DNA of 41,525 bases from Hymenopellis radicata. Lineage: Eukaryota; Basidiomycota; Agaricomycetes; Agaricales; Physalacriaceae. The first letter of the stretch is position 1. The number at the start of each line of letters is the position of its first letter. The notes under the pieces were generated by a model. That model made no database searches. It saw only the letters and a program-made list of their open reading frames with translations, and was not told the DNA's origin. The position numbers and the translations under genes were made by a program. This document shows positions 11,880-22,650 of the stretch, piece after piece. The stretch covers positions 1-41,525 of the forward strand of contig JADNRX010000453.1 in the NCBI GenBank assembly GCA_015501595.1. Direction: 5' to 3'.

Positions 11880-12155
11880 CGGTCGTAAATTTTTGGAGAT
11901 CATCCAAGGGGGAAAGAACCGCCCAAGAACCAGACTTGAAGAGTTCTATCATGCCCCGATGAACTGTAAAAAATAAGAACTGCGATCTTGAAGTTGACAG
12001 ACGGCCGTACGCTCTGTGGTCGTCATACACGAGCAGTCTTTGATACCTCCCCTCGACATACTCATATGATATTCCCTCTGGACATAACATGGATCAAATC
12101 GAAGCCCACGACGCGTACCGACTTACCATCCTCCGTGGATTGGGCGTAAAGACGC
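11880..12155. other. no supportable gene
   Basis: Sequence between the putative basic protein gene and the left edge of amidohydrolase relic A. No convincing open frame or repeat was seen. Confidence 0.5.
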
Positions 12156-12159
12156 GGTC

Positions 12160-14184
12160 CTCAAGATCACGCCAACGCCAGCATCACAGCAAATAGGTGG
12201 CTTCCAGTGGCGCCGACGTACGCCATTGTACGGACCAGTACGCTCCTCTGTCCCAGCCTTGAGAGCAATCATCGATGTGTGCACGTACGCCACAATTGAC
12301 AATGAGCCCTACGAAACAAATAATAAATATCTTCAAGAAAGAGTTGACACTCAGCTACGTGCCACTCTTAATTTATCGCCAGTCAAGAGCTCAGCATCCC
12401 AACCATCTATGACAGACCGCCATTCACAGCACACGTAAATTTGAACACCGCCTATAGATCCTTGATAAACGCCCCTTGTGCCAGCTCATGCTTCGGGGCC
12501 ATCGAGAACGGGAGGCCAGTTCCGAAATGAACCCTTGTGTTTCGACGAGACTTGCGAGGCTACCACTCCGAACGGAACACGCCAACCTTCTGAATCATCA
12601 TGTCGTTAACATTGGCGTGTACGAATATTGAGGAGAACGAATGTACGACAGATCTCGAGATTGAAACCAACGACACGAATGAATTATAACGGTCTCTCCT
12701 TCGATTACGACAGCACTTGTCCTGACAAAAGGTCAAAGCCAACCCCATCGGTTTTGAACTGAATTTGTCGCTGAGACCATATCCGTCCCAATGCAGTCAA
12801 CACTCGCTGTAAATGATATCAGCGACGCTCGAGTCACTAAAGAAATTCAAACACCCACGCGACGCATCCGCCCTCCGAGTCACTCATGAGTCCTCACCCA
12901 ACCTCGCCCTAGCGGCGAAAGCTTTCGTTTCCAGACATGTGTAGGGCAATCCAAAAGACACCATTTTGCCGTTCTCAACAACACCCCCAAGGCCACACTT
13001 TGCGGAATACGCCTCTTCAACTTGACTCGCCGTGTTGATGCTTCCCACTCGAACACCGCCGTCTCGATATCGCAGTGGCTTTGAGATCCAAATGCTGTGT
13101 ACCGTCATATTCGACCGCCTCCTTTGCTTCCGCATATCGAAGTTAGGTGTGGGCTTGGTGTGGGCAGTGGTGGGGGTTTCGGTGTCAAGTGAGGTGTTCA
13201 AGTTGGGGTATGCTATCGATGTAAAGTTGCTCGAAGCTGTGCAAAGAGCCCTAGGTAGAAACATCAGACTCGTTCACAGCAAGACGTAGCTGACTTGCCA
13301 GCACCGCATCCTAGGAAGGACGTCAGCCATCATATGCATCTATTAAAGCCGTCCTTACGAATGCTTTTCGTAGTATAAACGCTCTTGTTTGATTCGAGCG
13401 ATCTTAGAACTGGGAGAATGTCAGTCAAGACAAAGTGACATGAAATAAAGTCGTACGTCCATGTATCCGTAGGCCCCCCCCCACACCTGGCTGGACGATG
13501 CACCGAGAGCCTGTAACGTAAAAAGGACTTCTGCGAACCGGGATTTCTGCTATCCGTCAGGATGAGTCCTGTTGTAGGCGAGGGTGAAGGGGTTTACAGA
13601 TCTAAGGCGCACACGCGCAGTGGTGAGCGTTGGGTACGTCCAGATTGCGCAGCCATGGCTGAACGCTGTCCTTGACGGAATTTCCGTCTGACGCCCCGTT
13701 AAGGCCTGGTGCGGGCTCGACCGTATCCATGTGAGACTGCAACTGGGGCCAAGTCAAAAAGTGAAACGAAGTGAGGCGAAAGGACGTGTAATACCCGTAT
13801 GCATCGATAACCCTTAAAGGTCGCCATGGATAACCTCCAATCCTGCATCGCGGCCCGTCCGCAATGTCGTGTTTTTTAACAGCGTAGGGCGCGTTCCCGG
13901 TAGAAATCTGTCGGCGTGCGGCGGGAAGTGTACTTCTGGTTGTTGGCTTTCGTTACCTCGGCGTGTAAAGGCAGTGGTATGGCGGGGTCATCCTGCCAGT
14001 GCCCAAGTAGAGACGGTCAAAGACGATTTATGGTGCCAGTGGTCGTCTACAGTCAACCGTGCCCACCACCGATAAGAGATAGGCAGACGGCAGCTTGCCT
14101 CGGAGTTGTTGTTGTCGGCGGCGACACGTCGGTGGTCGTGGAAGCAAGAAGCAGAGAACCGAGTTCGGAAGACGCCGAATACAT
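12160..14184 (-). pseudogene. decayed amidohydrolase gene, copy A
   Basis: This stretch is homologous to the better-preserved copy B (29424-31927). Shared landmarks: the 5' end MYSASSELGSLL (ATG at 14184); a block encoding VVENGKMVSFGLPYTCLETK (12884-13264 frame), which fits the second, C-terminal half of fungal composite-domain amidohydrolases; and a block at 12200-12290 matching the B segment that encodes the 'VGATESHLIATEI' region. These blocks lie in different frames with stops between them, and the extreme C-terminus is missing on this side. The intact family are large metal-dependent hydrolases with an N-terminal membrane anchor. The relic lies directly beyond the 3' end of F-box gene 2. 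Confidence 0.6.
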
Positions 14185-14330
14185 CCAAAGTGGAATACAC
14201 TGCTTCCTGCTTCGTTCAACGTTGTCAGTCAACTCTTCGGAAAAGGAAAGGTAGTATCGTGGACGTTGCTCGAACTATTTGAATTTAGTAAATACTGGGC
14301 AGAGTATTGGGAGGAAAGACTGTTTTAATT

Positions 14331-16100
14331 TTAATCTAGTAGCAAGTTTACCCCAGTCTGTGCACCACTGATGCTCGTAGTAACGCCACATTCTAGCTCT
14401 ACCCTCGATGTCAGCTCAAGAAAAGTTTCCCGAAAACTCGTCCTCGTGAAAATGTACAACCAACGCGGAACCCGCACCGTTTTAAGACACCTGCGATGGT
14501 CCTCCGAGTCCAACCTAGATCTTGGATCAAACTCTCCTCCTGTCCCATTCGCAGTCGCACTCTGCACATTGCCGTCCATGCCAGTGTTACACGAAGCGTT
14601 AGCACTGACTGTCTCCTCCGCGCCACGTTTCCCTTCCGCCGTCACGGCTGGTAGTCGGGAATATAACATCTTGAAGAGCAGGTTGAGAGTTTTGGCCCGG
14701 GTAGTAAGGGAAGGCGCAGATACCCAGTGACATTCGCCAATGTCCAAGAACTGCAGACATGGCAGCCTGGCAGGCAACCCATCCGCGATTTTATCAAGAT
14801 TGAGGCCTTCAACAAACTCGACTGTCATTTTGAGATCATAAAGGCGCAATTTCAAAGATTCGACGCGGTGGGTCAGGGTGAGGAAGTTCAAGAAACGCTG
14901 GGTGTTCTCCTTGTGCGAATCCATCCCGCAAGTGATATCCAGCTTGATCAGGTTCCCGAGCGGGAGGGGCGATGTCGGAAAATGGAGCACCGATTTGGCG
15001 TGATATTCGAGGGTGAGTTCCGACAGAGCGGGGATCGCTAATGCGGAGAAGAACTCTTTGCTACGTTCTGGACTGGTTTTGTGTTCAGAAATGCGGAGGT
15101 GGCGAAGCTTTGGAAGTGAAATGACATCGTGAATGGGAGTTTCGGAACTGGCCAGGACATCAAGCTTCTCCAAATTGGCCATGGTACGCAAATAATCCAA
15201 AGCCGCCACGTCGAAGGCAGGGAAACGCGTGACGGAGGTAAGATGGGACCAAGGAAATGGGACATGCTCAAAGGCGCGCCACGGTCGAATGGTAACCACT
15301 TCGAAGTCACGAAGGACAGGTGCCCGCATTGGCTGAAAGACATCAACCTTGAGGTCCGACTCCGAGCTGCTTCGCAGCCGAAGCTTTCGAAGGGTTAGAA
15401 AGCTATTCCCAGATAGCGACTGCAACGATGCCCGCGGAAGGTCAACATCCAGGGACCTCCACCGAGGGATACCGACTTCAAGGGCTGGGATTACCGGATG
15501 ATCCTGAATACTCCTCACGCTACCAAGATAAACTTCCATCGGGAGACCTCTGGATCGCTCGATGAAGAGCCCCGTTTTATACGCGCACTGACGATCCGTG
15601 ATTTTTCCCGCGTGCGTCTCAATATCAAGTATGAGGTGCGTCCAAAGCTGTGGCGTATTAAGCACAAGCCCTCTCCAACGACGGCAAACTTCAGAGAAAA
15701 GCCAAGGTGCTCCTCGCGGGTCGAGCGCGTCGGGTCTGCAAAAGCGGTAAGTTTCTCGGATGCAATGACGAAATATCTCAGCGAGCAGTTCATTGGGGAT
15801 GGAACGCATGGGATGGAGGATTGACTTCGCGTCCTCGAGACGCGACTGTGCTTGTTGGCGTGCTGAGAGGAGGTTCTCTAGCAGTTCCTGTGCCTGGACA
15901 ATCTTCGAGTCCAGATCTTGAAGAGCAGAGCGCGTGTCCTCTGTAACCTTGCGAAAATCGGAGAGCTCCACATCGAGAGGAGGATGGTTCTGACGGAGAA
16001 GTTCCTCTACGCGTGCTGTGCGCGGCTCCGCAGCGTCTCTGGGTCGAAGCAAAAGAAGGGCACAGTTGGGGCAACGTTCAATAGTTGCTGTATCCACCAT
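14331..16100 (-). CDS. F-box-like / leucine-rich protein, paralogue 2
   Basis: Single-exon frame of 589 residues. It has the same order as paralogue 1: CPNC motif at 10-13, coiled-coil helix, F-box-like segment (LHPMRSIPNELLAEIF), GAPWLFSEVCRRWRGLV and LWTHLIL, leucine-rich body, RVPRWLYI. In place of the acidic tail it has a Ser/Thr/Gly-rich linker (about 490-540) and a hydrophobic end (GVNLLLD). Predicted role: SCF ubiquitin-ligase substrate adaptor. The first 107 or so residues are almost identical to paralogue 3, then similarity falls sharply at the F-box. It lies head-to-head with paralogue 3 across 4.4 kb and shares a nearly identical promoter arm with it. Confidence 0.85.
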   Translation of the reverse strand: MVDTATIERCPNCALLLLRPRDAAEPRTARVEELLRQNHPPLDVELSDFRKVTEDTRSALQDLDSKIVQAQELLENLLSARQQAQSRLEDAKSILHPMRSIPNELLAEIFRHCIRETYRFCRPDALDPRGAPWLFSEVCRRWRGLVLNTPQLWTHLILDIETHAGKITDRQCAYKTGLFIERSRGLPMEVYLGSVRSIQDHPVIPALEVGIPRWRSLDVDLPRASLQSLSGNSFLTLRKLRLRSSSESDLKVDVFQPMRAPVLRDFEVVTIRPWRAFEHVPFPWSHLTSVTRFPAFDVAALDYLRTMANLEKLDVLASSETPIHDVISLPKLRHLRISEHKTSPERSKEFFSALAIPALSELTLEYHAKSVLHFPTSPLPLGNLIKLDITCGMDSHKENTQRFLNFLTLTHRVESLKLRLYDLKMTVEFVEGLNLDKIADGLPARLPCLQFLDIGECHWVSAPSLTTRAKTLNLLFKMLYSRLPAVTAEGKRGAEETVSANASCNTGMDGNVQSATANGTGGEFDPRSRLDSEDHRRCLKTVRVPRWLYIFTRTSFRETFLELTSRVELECGVTTSISGAQTGVNLLLD

Positions 16101-16651
16101 GTCTGGAATCCAACTGGTTTCAGTTCAATATAGCAAGAGATAAACCGGAGGTCTTTCACCTGTAATGGTCTTTGAAGTGTTCAACGAGAATAAGCTAGTG
16201 CTGATGATTAGTGTTGTGCATGCCTCGCATATAATCGAAAGTAACTTACTTGAGAAGGACGCGTTACTAGAATGCGAAGGTACCGTTCAACAGTACAATA
16301 GGACGAGGAGTGGGAGAACAACTGTGATGAGAGTCCAGTGTACAGAGAGGATATAAGTACTGTAAGTAAGATAGTCTTTGTAACAATAAGTAGATGGTCA
16401 AAGCGACGAGGAGGACAATAATCAGACTAGAAAGGAAACAAGAGAATAGAAAGAATGGTCCGAGTGTAGTACCGGGTAATGGTCTGAGCGGGCCAAGGAG
16501 ACAGTGCTCTACACAGCCGAGAGCCCTGATCTACGGGAGTATTAAAGATACAAGACGTCCTGTCGAATGGGCGATAGCTCTCATCAGTCAGAGTTCTCAG
16601 GACGGTTCCGACGATCGTCGAAAAGAAAGGAGGAACGCCCACGTGCTCTCG
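16101..16651 (-). repeat. inverted repeat arm 1 (promoter of F-box gene 2)
   Basis: About 550 bases are nearly identical, in reverse orientation, to 19980-20539. I see only scattered single-base differences. The repeat runs from the CACGTG block to the ATG and continues into about the first 330 bases of the coding region. Confidence 0.85.
16600..16650 (-). promoter_or_regulatory. conserved upstream element of F-box gene 2 (CACGTG core)
   Basis: On the minus strand this reads GCACGTGGGCGTTCCTC, a CT-rich run and CGACGATC. CACGTG is at 16640-16645, about 545 bases before the ATG at 16100. It sits at the outer end of the inverted repeat arm. Confidence 0.6.
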
Positions 16652-16659
16652 AAAAAATG

Positions 16660-17175
16660 GCCGAATTCGCTTTTCACGGAGACACGTCCTTTTATCATCA
16701 GCGTCGAAACACACGAGAGCGGTGGGAGTCGTGTAGCCGCCGATGGTACCAGGAATAACCATGCTTTTTCACCAATTGAGTCATCGGCAGCACTGACGAG
16801 TTCCCCTTCGGCATCAACGAGAGACACAGCGCCAAAGTCGACGGTGTTCTCGGAATCTTCTAAGGCGTCTAGAGCGCTGACAAGGCTAGCTTCTTCGTCT
16901 GGCCAACCGGCGCGTTTTTCATCATCTGTGTCTCTTCCTAGCGTCGCCGTTGTGGCCGGAGCGCGGCCTTGAAATCCTTAACAGGAGCGTCAGACACCTC
17001 AGCAAGGTCACTCAGCTTTGGAGACAAGTTCATCATGGCGAAGCAAGTCTTCCCCCCAAACCCGGAGGGACGACGCATGAGGGATAGCGGTGCACCCAGA
17101 CGCTCCATATCTTCCATAGCAGTGGTTTTGTCTATCCAGACGACACCGCTTAAACGGGACGCGTCGGCGTAGTCA
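16660..17175 (-). pseudogene. relic of an AAA-ATPase-like gene
   Basis: Read on the minus strand, about 17170-16985 encodes SGVVWIDKTTAMEDMERLG and LSLMRRPSGFGGKTCFAMM. This matches the pattern of AAA-ATPase-like proteins, which open with a 'hydrophobic-DKT' segment followed by an RP-x-GFGKT P-loop. Here the loop has an extra Gly (GFGGKT). The frame then stops, and a second acidic stretch (16950-16660, for example SALDALEDSENTVDFGAVSL) lies in another frame. It is too short to be functional and is probably a fragment. Confidence 0.4.
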
Positions 17176-17207
17176 ACGTTCGAAGGGGGAAGACGCTGGT
17201 GGCTCTG

Positions 17208-17783
17208 TTAAAATGGCTGACCTGAACCTGTATAGAAAAGACCTACCATGGGCATGTCGGGGTCGATACCACACCTCAGGAGGCCTAGGAGCATGGTAAT
17301 GAACGCCTGTCGAGGCATAAAGGTATGAGAGGACGACCTTCGGGAGGATGCACTAGAGTTAAGTTTGCAGTTCGGATTTACTCTCACGAATAATCTATAC
17401 TTTCTGATCGTGAGCGTCAACACAGCGTAACATTGCATGTCCTTACCCGTCGGCTCCGTGTCCCACGCAGACCCAGACCAGACGGTGGCAGGCTCATACA
17501 CGTCCACAACGTCGTCCATAGCCACAATCACAGTGTTCTCTGGAAGAACGTTGTCTAGCCCCGATAGTGGTCGTAAGGATATCCAGGCGCGATCGCCCAA
17601 TGTACGCGGGCATTGAGACTTGACATGGTCTTTCAGGATGGCGTCGAGAGCCTCGGAAAACATGTCTCCACCGACTATACAGTGTAATTTGTGCTCGTAT
17701 GCTAGAAGAACGGTGACGGGTTGGACCGTCGTAATGAACGTCAAATAGGGTTTGTAGGGCGCCGACACCGTCGGGAACAGCAC
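17208..17783 (-). pseudogene. possible FCP1-like (HAD phosphatase) fragment
   Basis: A 191-residue minus-strand frame contains GDMFSEALDAILKDH, LGDRAWISLRPLSGLDN and NTVIVAMDDVVDVYEP. The order 'GDR-x-S ... hydrophobic-DD-x-x-DVxE' resembles the C-terminal half of the FCP1/SCP phosphatase domain, where the DD pair binds metal. The N-terminal DxDxT nucleophile motif is not visible. The similarity is weak and judged by eye. It lies immediately 5' of the AAA-like relic on the same strand, so the two could be pieces of one unknown protein. Confidence 0.3.
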
Positions 17784-17864
17784 GGTTGGAATTGTTCGAT
17801 GGTACGTGGTAGGTCACCCGTTGAGAAGACAATCGACAGCCTGGCTTTTCATGTGAATGCAATC

Positions 17865-18230
17865 ATTGGAAAAATAGACATTCGAACTCACAACTATTCG
17901 GAGAAATTCGCAAGTGAATTGCCAGATATGCGACGACTTTGAGCAGTCCTTTCAACTGCGTATTCGCAAAGCGAAAGGCTGGTGGAAATGTCCAATGTTT
18001 GGCACGCATCGTGGCGAACAGTCTTTGCAAAAGGTTCCGTTTTGAAGACGAAAGCCAAGCGGCAGGTGTCATGCTCTGGAGTGACCCAGCCGCGCGTAAG
18101 AAAGCATACTATGAACATTGAATGTCTATTGAAGCCACCGGACTATAGGCAAATGAAATGCAATGATATTCGTGTTGATGGTAGAAATTGCGATGAGAGG
18201 GTAAACCTAGAGCAGATATAAGCAAAGGAT
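17865..18230. other. no supportable gene
   Basis: Short overlapping frames on both strands. None has a recognisable motif or a clean start and stop context. Confidence 0.5.
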
Positions 18231-18279
18231 TATGATAGCAAGGGAGTCGGCGGACTACTATGGGTAAATGAGAAGGTGA

Positions 18280-18778
18280 TCATGCATCGTCTTGTATGAT
18301 GGCGTAAAATTCTTGCTCGCTGATCTCGCCGTCCTGGTCTAAACCCAACTCTTCTATCATAGCTTGTCTGAAGACGCGTTAGAAGTGCCAAGTGAATGCG
18401 GGGGTAGGCAGCATACAACTCGTCGTCCTCAAGGCGGCCGCCAATCTCCTTGGCCACTCGCCGCAGATTCCGCAGGCTAATCTTGCCAGTATTATCGTCG
18501 TCAAACAGCTTATTGCGCCTCAAGTCGTCCATGGGATCACGCGCCAATATTCGCTCCTCATTAGAACGCGACAAGGCCATGGATAGCGACCACTCACTTA
18601 TTTTCGCGAAATCGTCGAATAGGGCGCGCATCGCGACTTTGAGCTCGTGGTAGTCGACGGCGCCCGTGTCGAATAGCGTAAACGCCTCTTTGATTTCCTG
18701 TTTCTGCTCGTCGGGTATCTCTGGGCGGCTGTGTGTGCGTCGCTTGGCTTTCTGCGCGGCGGCAGAGGTTCCGTACAT
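18280..18778 (-). pseudogene. CDC31: centrin (Cdc31-type) with lost EF-hand residues
   Basis: Two exons, 18778-18417 and 18367-18280, flank a 49-base intron (GTATGC...CTAAC...CAG). Clear centrin blocks: IPDEQKQEIKEAFTLFDT, VDYHELKVAMRAL, ERILARDPMDDLRR, LFDDDNTGKISLRNLRRVAK, and after splicing DQDGEISEQEFYAI. Centrin is a four-EF-hand calcium-binding protein of the spindle pole body. EF-hands 3 and 4 look whole. In EF-hand 1 the calcium loop has lost about three residues (FDT directly followed by GAVDYHE). The linker and EF-hand 2, about 25-30 residues, are missing between MRAL and FDDFAK. The stretch after FDDFAKI (SEWSLSMALSRSNE) looks like retained intron sequence. A functional centrin is presumably elsewhere in the genome. 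Confidence 0.7.
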
Positions 18779-18789
18779 GGTCGTTGTGG

Positions 18790-19979
18790 TTCGGGTTCAA
18801 GGTGGATCGCATCCCCGATAAGGCAATCGTCTCTTTCACACTGGCCACCAGCATAAACAAAAGACACGCCCATGGACAGACGAGGAAATATTCGTCAGGC
18901 AGGTTGATATCGCCAATACGGAACCTCATTTCAGACTTCCAGCCGCCATGACTCGCCCACCTTTCTTCTGTTCAATGTCCCAATTTGTGTTCTCAACACC
19001 GACAAAGCCCAGTTGGATTATCTATCTATCCTAACTGCTGTCCCGAAAATCTTCCATGGTCCCAAGAACTCCTTCGTCTTCGCTGCCAGTCTCTTCTTCG
19101 ACGCGCCCCAGGGCGTGTCTGGCGAATTTGGCGAATTCGGCGGGTCATCAAGGCGTGTCTGACATTTAACTTGCAGTACGTTTTCGTTTGGGCATCCATA
19201 ATGCCTTCATATTGATCTCCCCCGAGCAGGTCACGTTCCTCCGTGGTTACTTTCCATTTTCCTGGCCTGCATGCTCCTCCCTAGCCCTCACGAAGGGGCG
19301 TTTGCGGCCAAGTACCAGGCGCGTTCCGTAGTAAGCTGTGCGCGGATTCCCTTGCTCCATGAAACATCATTCTTCCTCTAGATTATAGATATACGTCAAA
19401 TATCCGAATCTATGACAGCCTGAGTACATCCCAGTCGAATTCATTCCAGGCTTTAACTTTGTTGTCCGACCGAGAAATATGCGTCAGGATGCTTGGCCCC
19501 ATATCAATAACCGAAAACCAATCGCGACAGCGAATTACTGCTCTGTTCCCATCTTTCGATGGCAGATACCGTAGGAACTGCTCCGATTTCTGGACCACCA
19601 TAAACGAATAGGCGTGTCAGCTTGACCGTGGAAGAAGAATCTTTCCACTGGACAGTGCTAGAAGAACCTCTGGGAGGTGATACCGCCAGCTCAGGCGGAT
19701 GTGCTGGAAGGATAAATTCGCAGTCTCCACCATGTCCACTCTTTCTCCCGAGCCAATTGAGCTTTCAATCGTCGCGGTTTCGCCATGAACTGTGTCTCGA
19801 TGTCTTGGGCGGCTACTAGCTATATATCTGCCTCACACGGCAAGCAGCTCGATGTTTCCTTCCAAATGGAAATGATGACAGAGACGAAAACTCAACACGA
19901 TAGGCAGATTGGGTGCGAGCTGAGGGCTAGTAAGGAGCTATGGACACGAAGGTGCTGATCGAAGAGGCGTTTGCCGAAT
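18790..19979. other. spacer of the inverted pair with only short coding-like fragments
   Basis: The best fragment is a minus-strand 63-residue frame at 19410-19601 (FLRYLPSKDGNRAVIRCRDW), which looks protein-like but has no recognisable family. A plus-strand run near 19080-19140 reads FAASLFFDAPQGVSG and then stops. I see no complete gene. Confidence 0.4.
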
Positions 19980-20035
19980 TTCGAGAGCACGTGGGCGTTC
20001 CTCCTTTCTTTTCGACGATCATCTTGAGTTGGAAC
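19960..20035 (+). promoter_or_regulatory. conserved upstream element of F-box gene 3 (CACGTG core)
   Basis: Contains GTTTGCCGAATTTCG, then GCACGTGGGCGTTCCTC and CGACGATCA. CACGTG is at 19988-19993, 552 bases before the ATG at 20540. The GTTTGCC part is shared with genes 1 and 4 but not with arm 1, so it marks sequence outside the inverted duplication that is still conserved. Confidence 0.6.
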
Positions 20036-20539
20036 CGTCCTGCGAACTCTGATTGATGAGAGCTATCGCCCATTCGACAGAACGTCTTGTATCTTTAATA
20101 CTCCCGTAGATCAGGGCTCTCGGCTGTGTAGAGCACTGTCTCCTTGGCCCGCTCAGACCATTACCCGGTACTACACTCGGACCATTCTTTCTGTTCTCTT
20201 GTTTCCTTTCTAGTCTGATTATTGTCCTCCTCGTCGCTTTGACCATCTACTTATTGTTACAAAGACTATCTTACTTACAGTAGTTATATCCTCTCTGTAC
20301 ACTGGACTCTCATCACAGTTGTTCTCCCACTCCTCGTCCTATTGTACTGTTGAACGGTACCTTCGCATTCTAGTAACGCGTCCTTCTCAAGTAAGTTACT
20401 TTCGACTATATGCGAGGCATGCACAACACTAATCATCAGCACTAGCTTACTCTCGTTGAACACTTCAAAGACCATTACAGGTGAAAGACCTCCGGTCTGT
20501 CTCTTGCTATATTGAACTGAAACCAGTTGGATTCCAGAC
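19980..20539 (+). repeat. inverted repeat arm 2 (promoter of F-box gene 3)
   Basis: Reverse-complement partner of 16101-16651, nearly identical. The two arms enclose about 3.3 kb. Confidence 0.85.
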
Positions 20540-22215
20540 ATGGTGGATACAGCAACTATTGAACGTTGCCCCAACTGCGCCCTTCTTTTGCTTCGACCCA
20601 GAGACGCGGCGGAGCCGCGCACAGCACGCGTAGAGGAACTTCTCCATCAGAACCATCCTCCTCTCGACGTGGAGCTCTCCGAATTTCGCAAGGTTACGGA
20701 GAACACGCGCTCTGCTCTCGAAGATCTTGACTCGAAGATTGTCCAGGCACAGGGACTGCTAGAGAACCTCCTCTCAGCACGCCAACAAGCACAGTCGCGT
20801 CTCGAGGAGACGAAGTTAATCCTCCATCCCATGCGTTCCATCCCCAATGAGCTTCTAGTCGAAATCTTTGGTCATTGCATATTGAAAGAATACGATGACA
20901 AAGCTCCCGACTCACTCGACCCTCGAGCAGCCCCTTGGCTTTTGACTCGCGTCTCTCGGCGTTGGAGAGAACTTGCGGTCAATTTCCCTCAGCTTTGGAC
21001 ATATCTCTTACTCGACTTCGACAAGCACAGAGGGCACATCTCACATTATCAGTGCGCATACAAAGTAGGCATGTTTACTGAACGGTCGAGAGGTCTGCCT
21101 ATGACGGTTTATCTCGGCAGCCCGCGCAGTTTCTGGAGCATCCAGTCCTGCCAGCTCTCGAAGTCAGCATACCTCGTTGGCGGTATCTGCATGTGGACCT
21201 CCCGCGGTCTGTCTTGCGGTGCCTTTCCGGGAACAACTTCTCAATGCTGCAAGCCATTATGCTACAGTACAATACTGAGAGCGAATGGTATATAAAGCTT
21301 GATATATTCAAGTCGGTGAGGGCGCCTGTTCTTCGCAGTGTGGAGGTGCCCGTTATGAAACCGTGGCGAGGCTTGGAGGGCGTTACACTTCCTTGGTCTC
21401 GTCTCACCTCCATTGTGTCCTTTCCGGCGTTTGACGCAGATGGTTTAAAATGCTTGCGTACCGCGACAAACTTGGAGGATCTTGACGTTGATGCTAATGT
21501 TCTCGACGGCCATACTCCCATCCGCGATGTTGTTCCACTTCCGAACCTTCGCCGCCTTACCATCAATGAGGGTGACGGTGCCGCTGGCCGTAGCAAAGAG
21601 TTTTTCTCCGCATTGGCGTTCCCCTCTCTGTCTGAACTTACGCTCGGATATGACGACAAATCGGTCCTCCATTTTCCGACATCGCCGCTCTCGCTCGGGA
21701 ACCTGACCAAGCTAGAGATCCTTTGTGAGATGAATTCGCACGGCGAGAACACCCAGCATCTCTTGAACTTCCTTACCCTTACACACCATGTCGAATGTTT
21801 GCGCCTTCATGATCTCAATGTCACAGCCGAATTCTGTGATGGCCTCAACCTTTCTAAATGCGCAGACAGCACCGCCTTCAGACTTCCATGTTTACGCTTC
21901 TTGGACATTGGCAAATGCCGATATAGTCCTCCCCTTGCCAGGGATCTGCTTCCGTTTATCGACATGTTATCCTCTCGACTACGAGACGAGACCGCAGAAG
22001 GGACAGGGGGTGGGAAGGAGACGGACTCTGTCCACGATACAGATGGAAATTCGCAGACCGTAGTAGGAGCGGGCTCTGATTCAAACATCAACTTGAACTC
22101 AGAAGGTTGTCACATCTTCCTAAAGACAGTCCGGCTTCCGCATTGGCAGTACATTCGGGTGAGAGAGGTGTGGCAGGACGTTTTTCCAGATCTCGCCTTG
22201 CAGGCAGAATTATAA
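20540..22215 (+). pseudogene. F-box-like / leucine-rich protein, paralogue 3, with a one-base frame break
   Basis: The first frame (20540-21295) carries CPNC, the coiled coil and the F-box-like segment (LHPMRSIPNELLVEIF, LTRVSRRWRELAVNFP). Around 21120-21130, after YLGSPRS, the homologous text continues in the next frame (HPVLPALEVSIPRW) and runs to a stop at 22215. One deleted base explains the change. The product would be about 558 residues if unbroken, ending in QAEL, about 20 residues before the conserved VECG end of the other paralogues. The N-terminal part is almost identical to paralogue 2, while the leucine-rich body is clearly diverged. As it stands the protein would be truncated just after the F-box. 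A sequencing error is an alternative. Confidence 0.75.
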
Positions 22216-22395
22216 CATGGTGTTGCCCCGTGCTCGCTTACTTGCCCGGTACGACAATAAGTATGATACCCGTTGTCTTACAGTCACTTACGCTGTTTGC
22301 TGGATCCGTACGGCTGCCCGACGCCCGTATGTAAGGCCATAACACATTAGTTACACCCCGCCCAGAATTTGAAGACATGACGTTACTCTCAAACT

Positions 22396-22650
22396 CTAAT
22401 TCATTCCATCCCTCGTAGCAACTAAATCATACTCCTCCACATCCAACCCGAACACGGAAGCTACATTGACGGAGACGAGCGCCAACATATCCGCATTGGC
22501 CCCATCCATCTTGAACGCAGCCTAGATATACCAAGCACCCTAGTTTCTATAACAGATACCTCGAAAAGCGAGCTTACCCAGGCAGCATCGAATCGTGCAT
22601 TGCTGGAAGGCGCGAGGAAAAGGATCGATTTCAATCCCAACTTCGAAGTT
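22396..22650 (-). pseudogene. amidohydrolase fragment, copy C (last two exons only)
   Basis: On the minus strand, ARFDAAW ends an exon at a GTAAGC donor. After an intron ending CTAG (near 22520) the frame reads FKMDGANADMLALVSVNVAS and GLDVEEYDLVATRDGMN, then TAG at 22396. The same exon pair is present at the 3' end of copy B. This is the C-terminal end of the amidohydrolase family. Nothing upstream of it is recognisable, so only the end of the gene was duplicated or retained. It lies tail-to-tail with F-box gene 3, as copy B does with F-box gene 4. Confidence 0.65.

Noticed and set aside
16165..16356. 63-codon frame repeated in both promoter arms (MVFEVFNENKLVLM...)
   Set aside because: It is conserved only because the arms are nearly identical. 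It lies antisense in the 5' flank, lacks any feature and is absent from genes 1 and 4.
16394..16972. 192-residue plus-strand frame
   Set aside because: It is antisense to the promoter arm of F-box gene 2 and to the AAA-like relic, and has low-complexity Ser/Arg text without a family.
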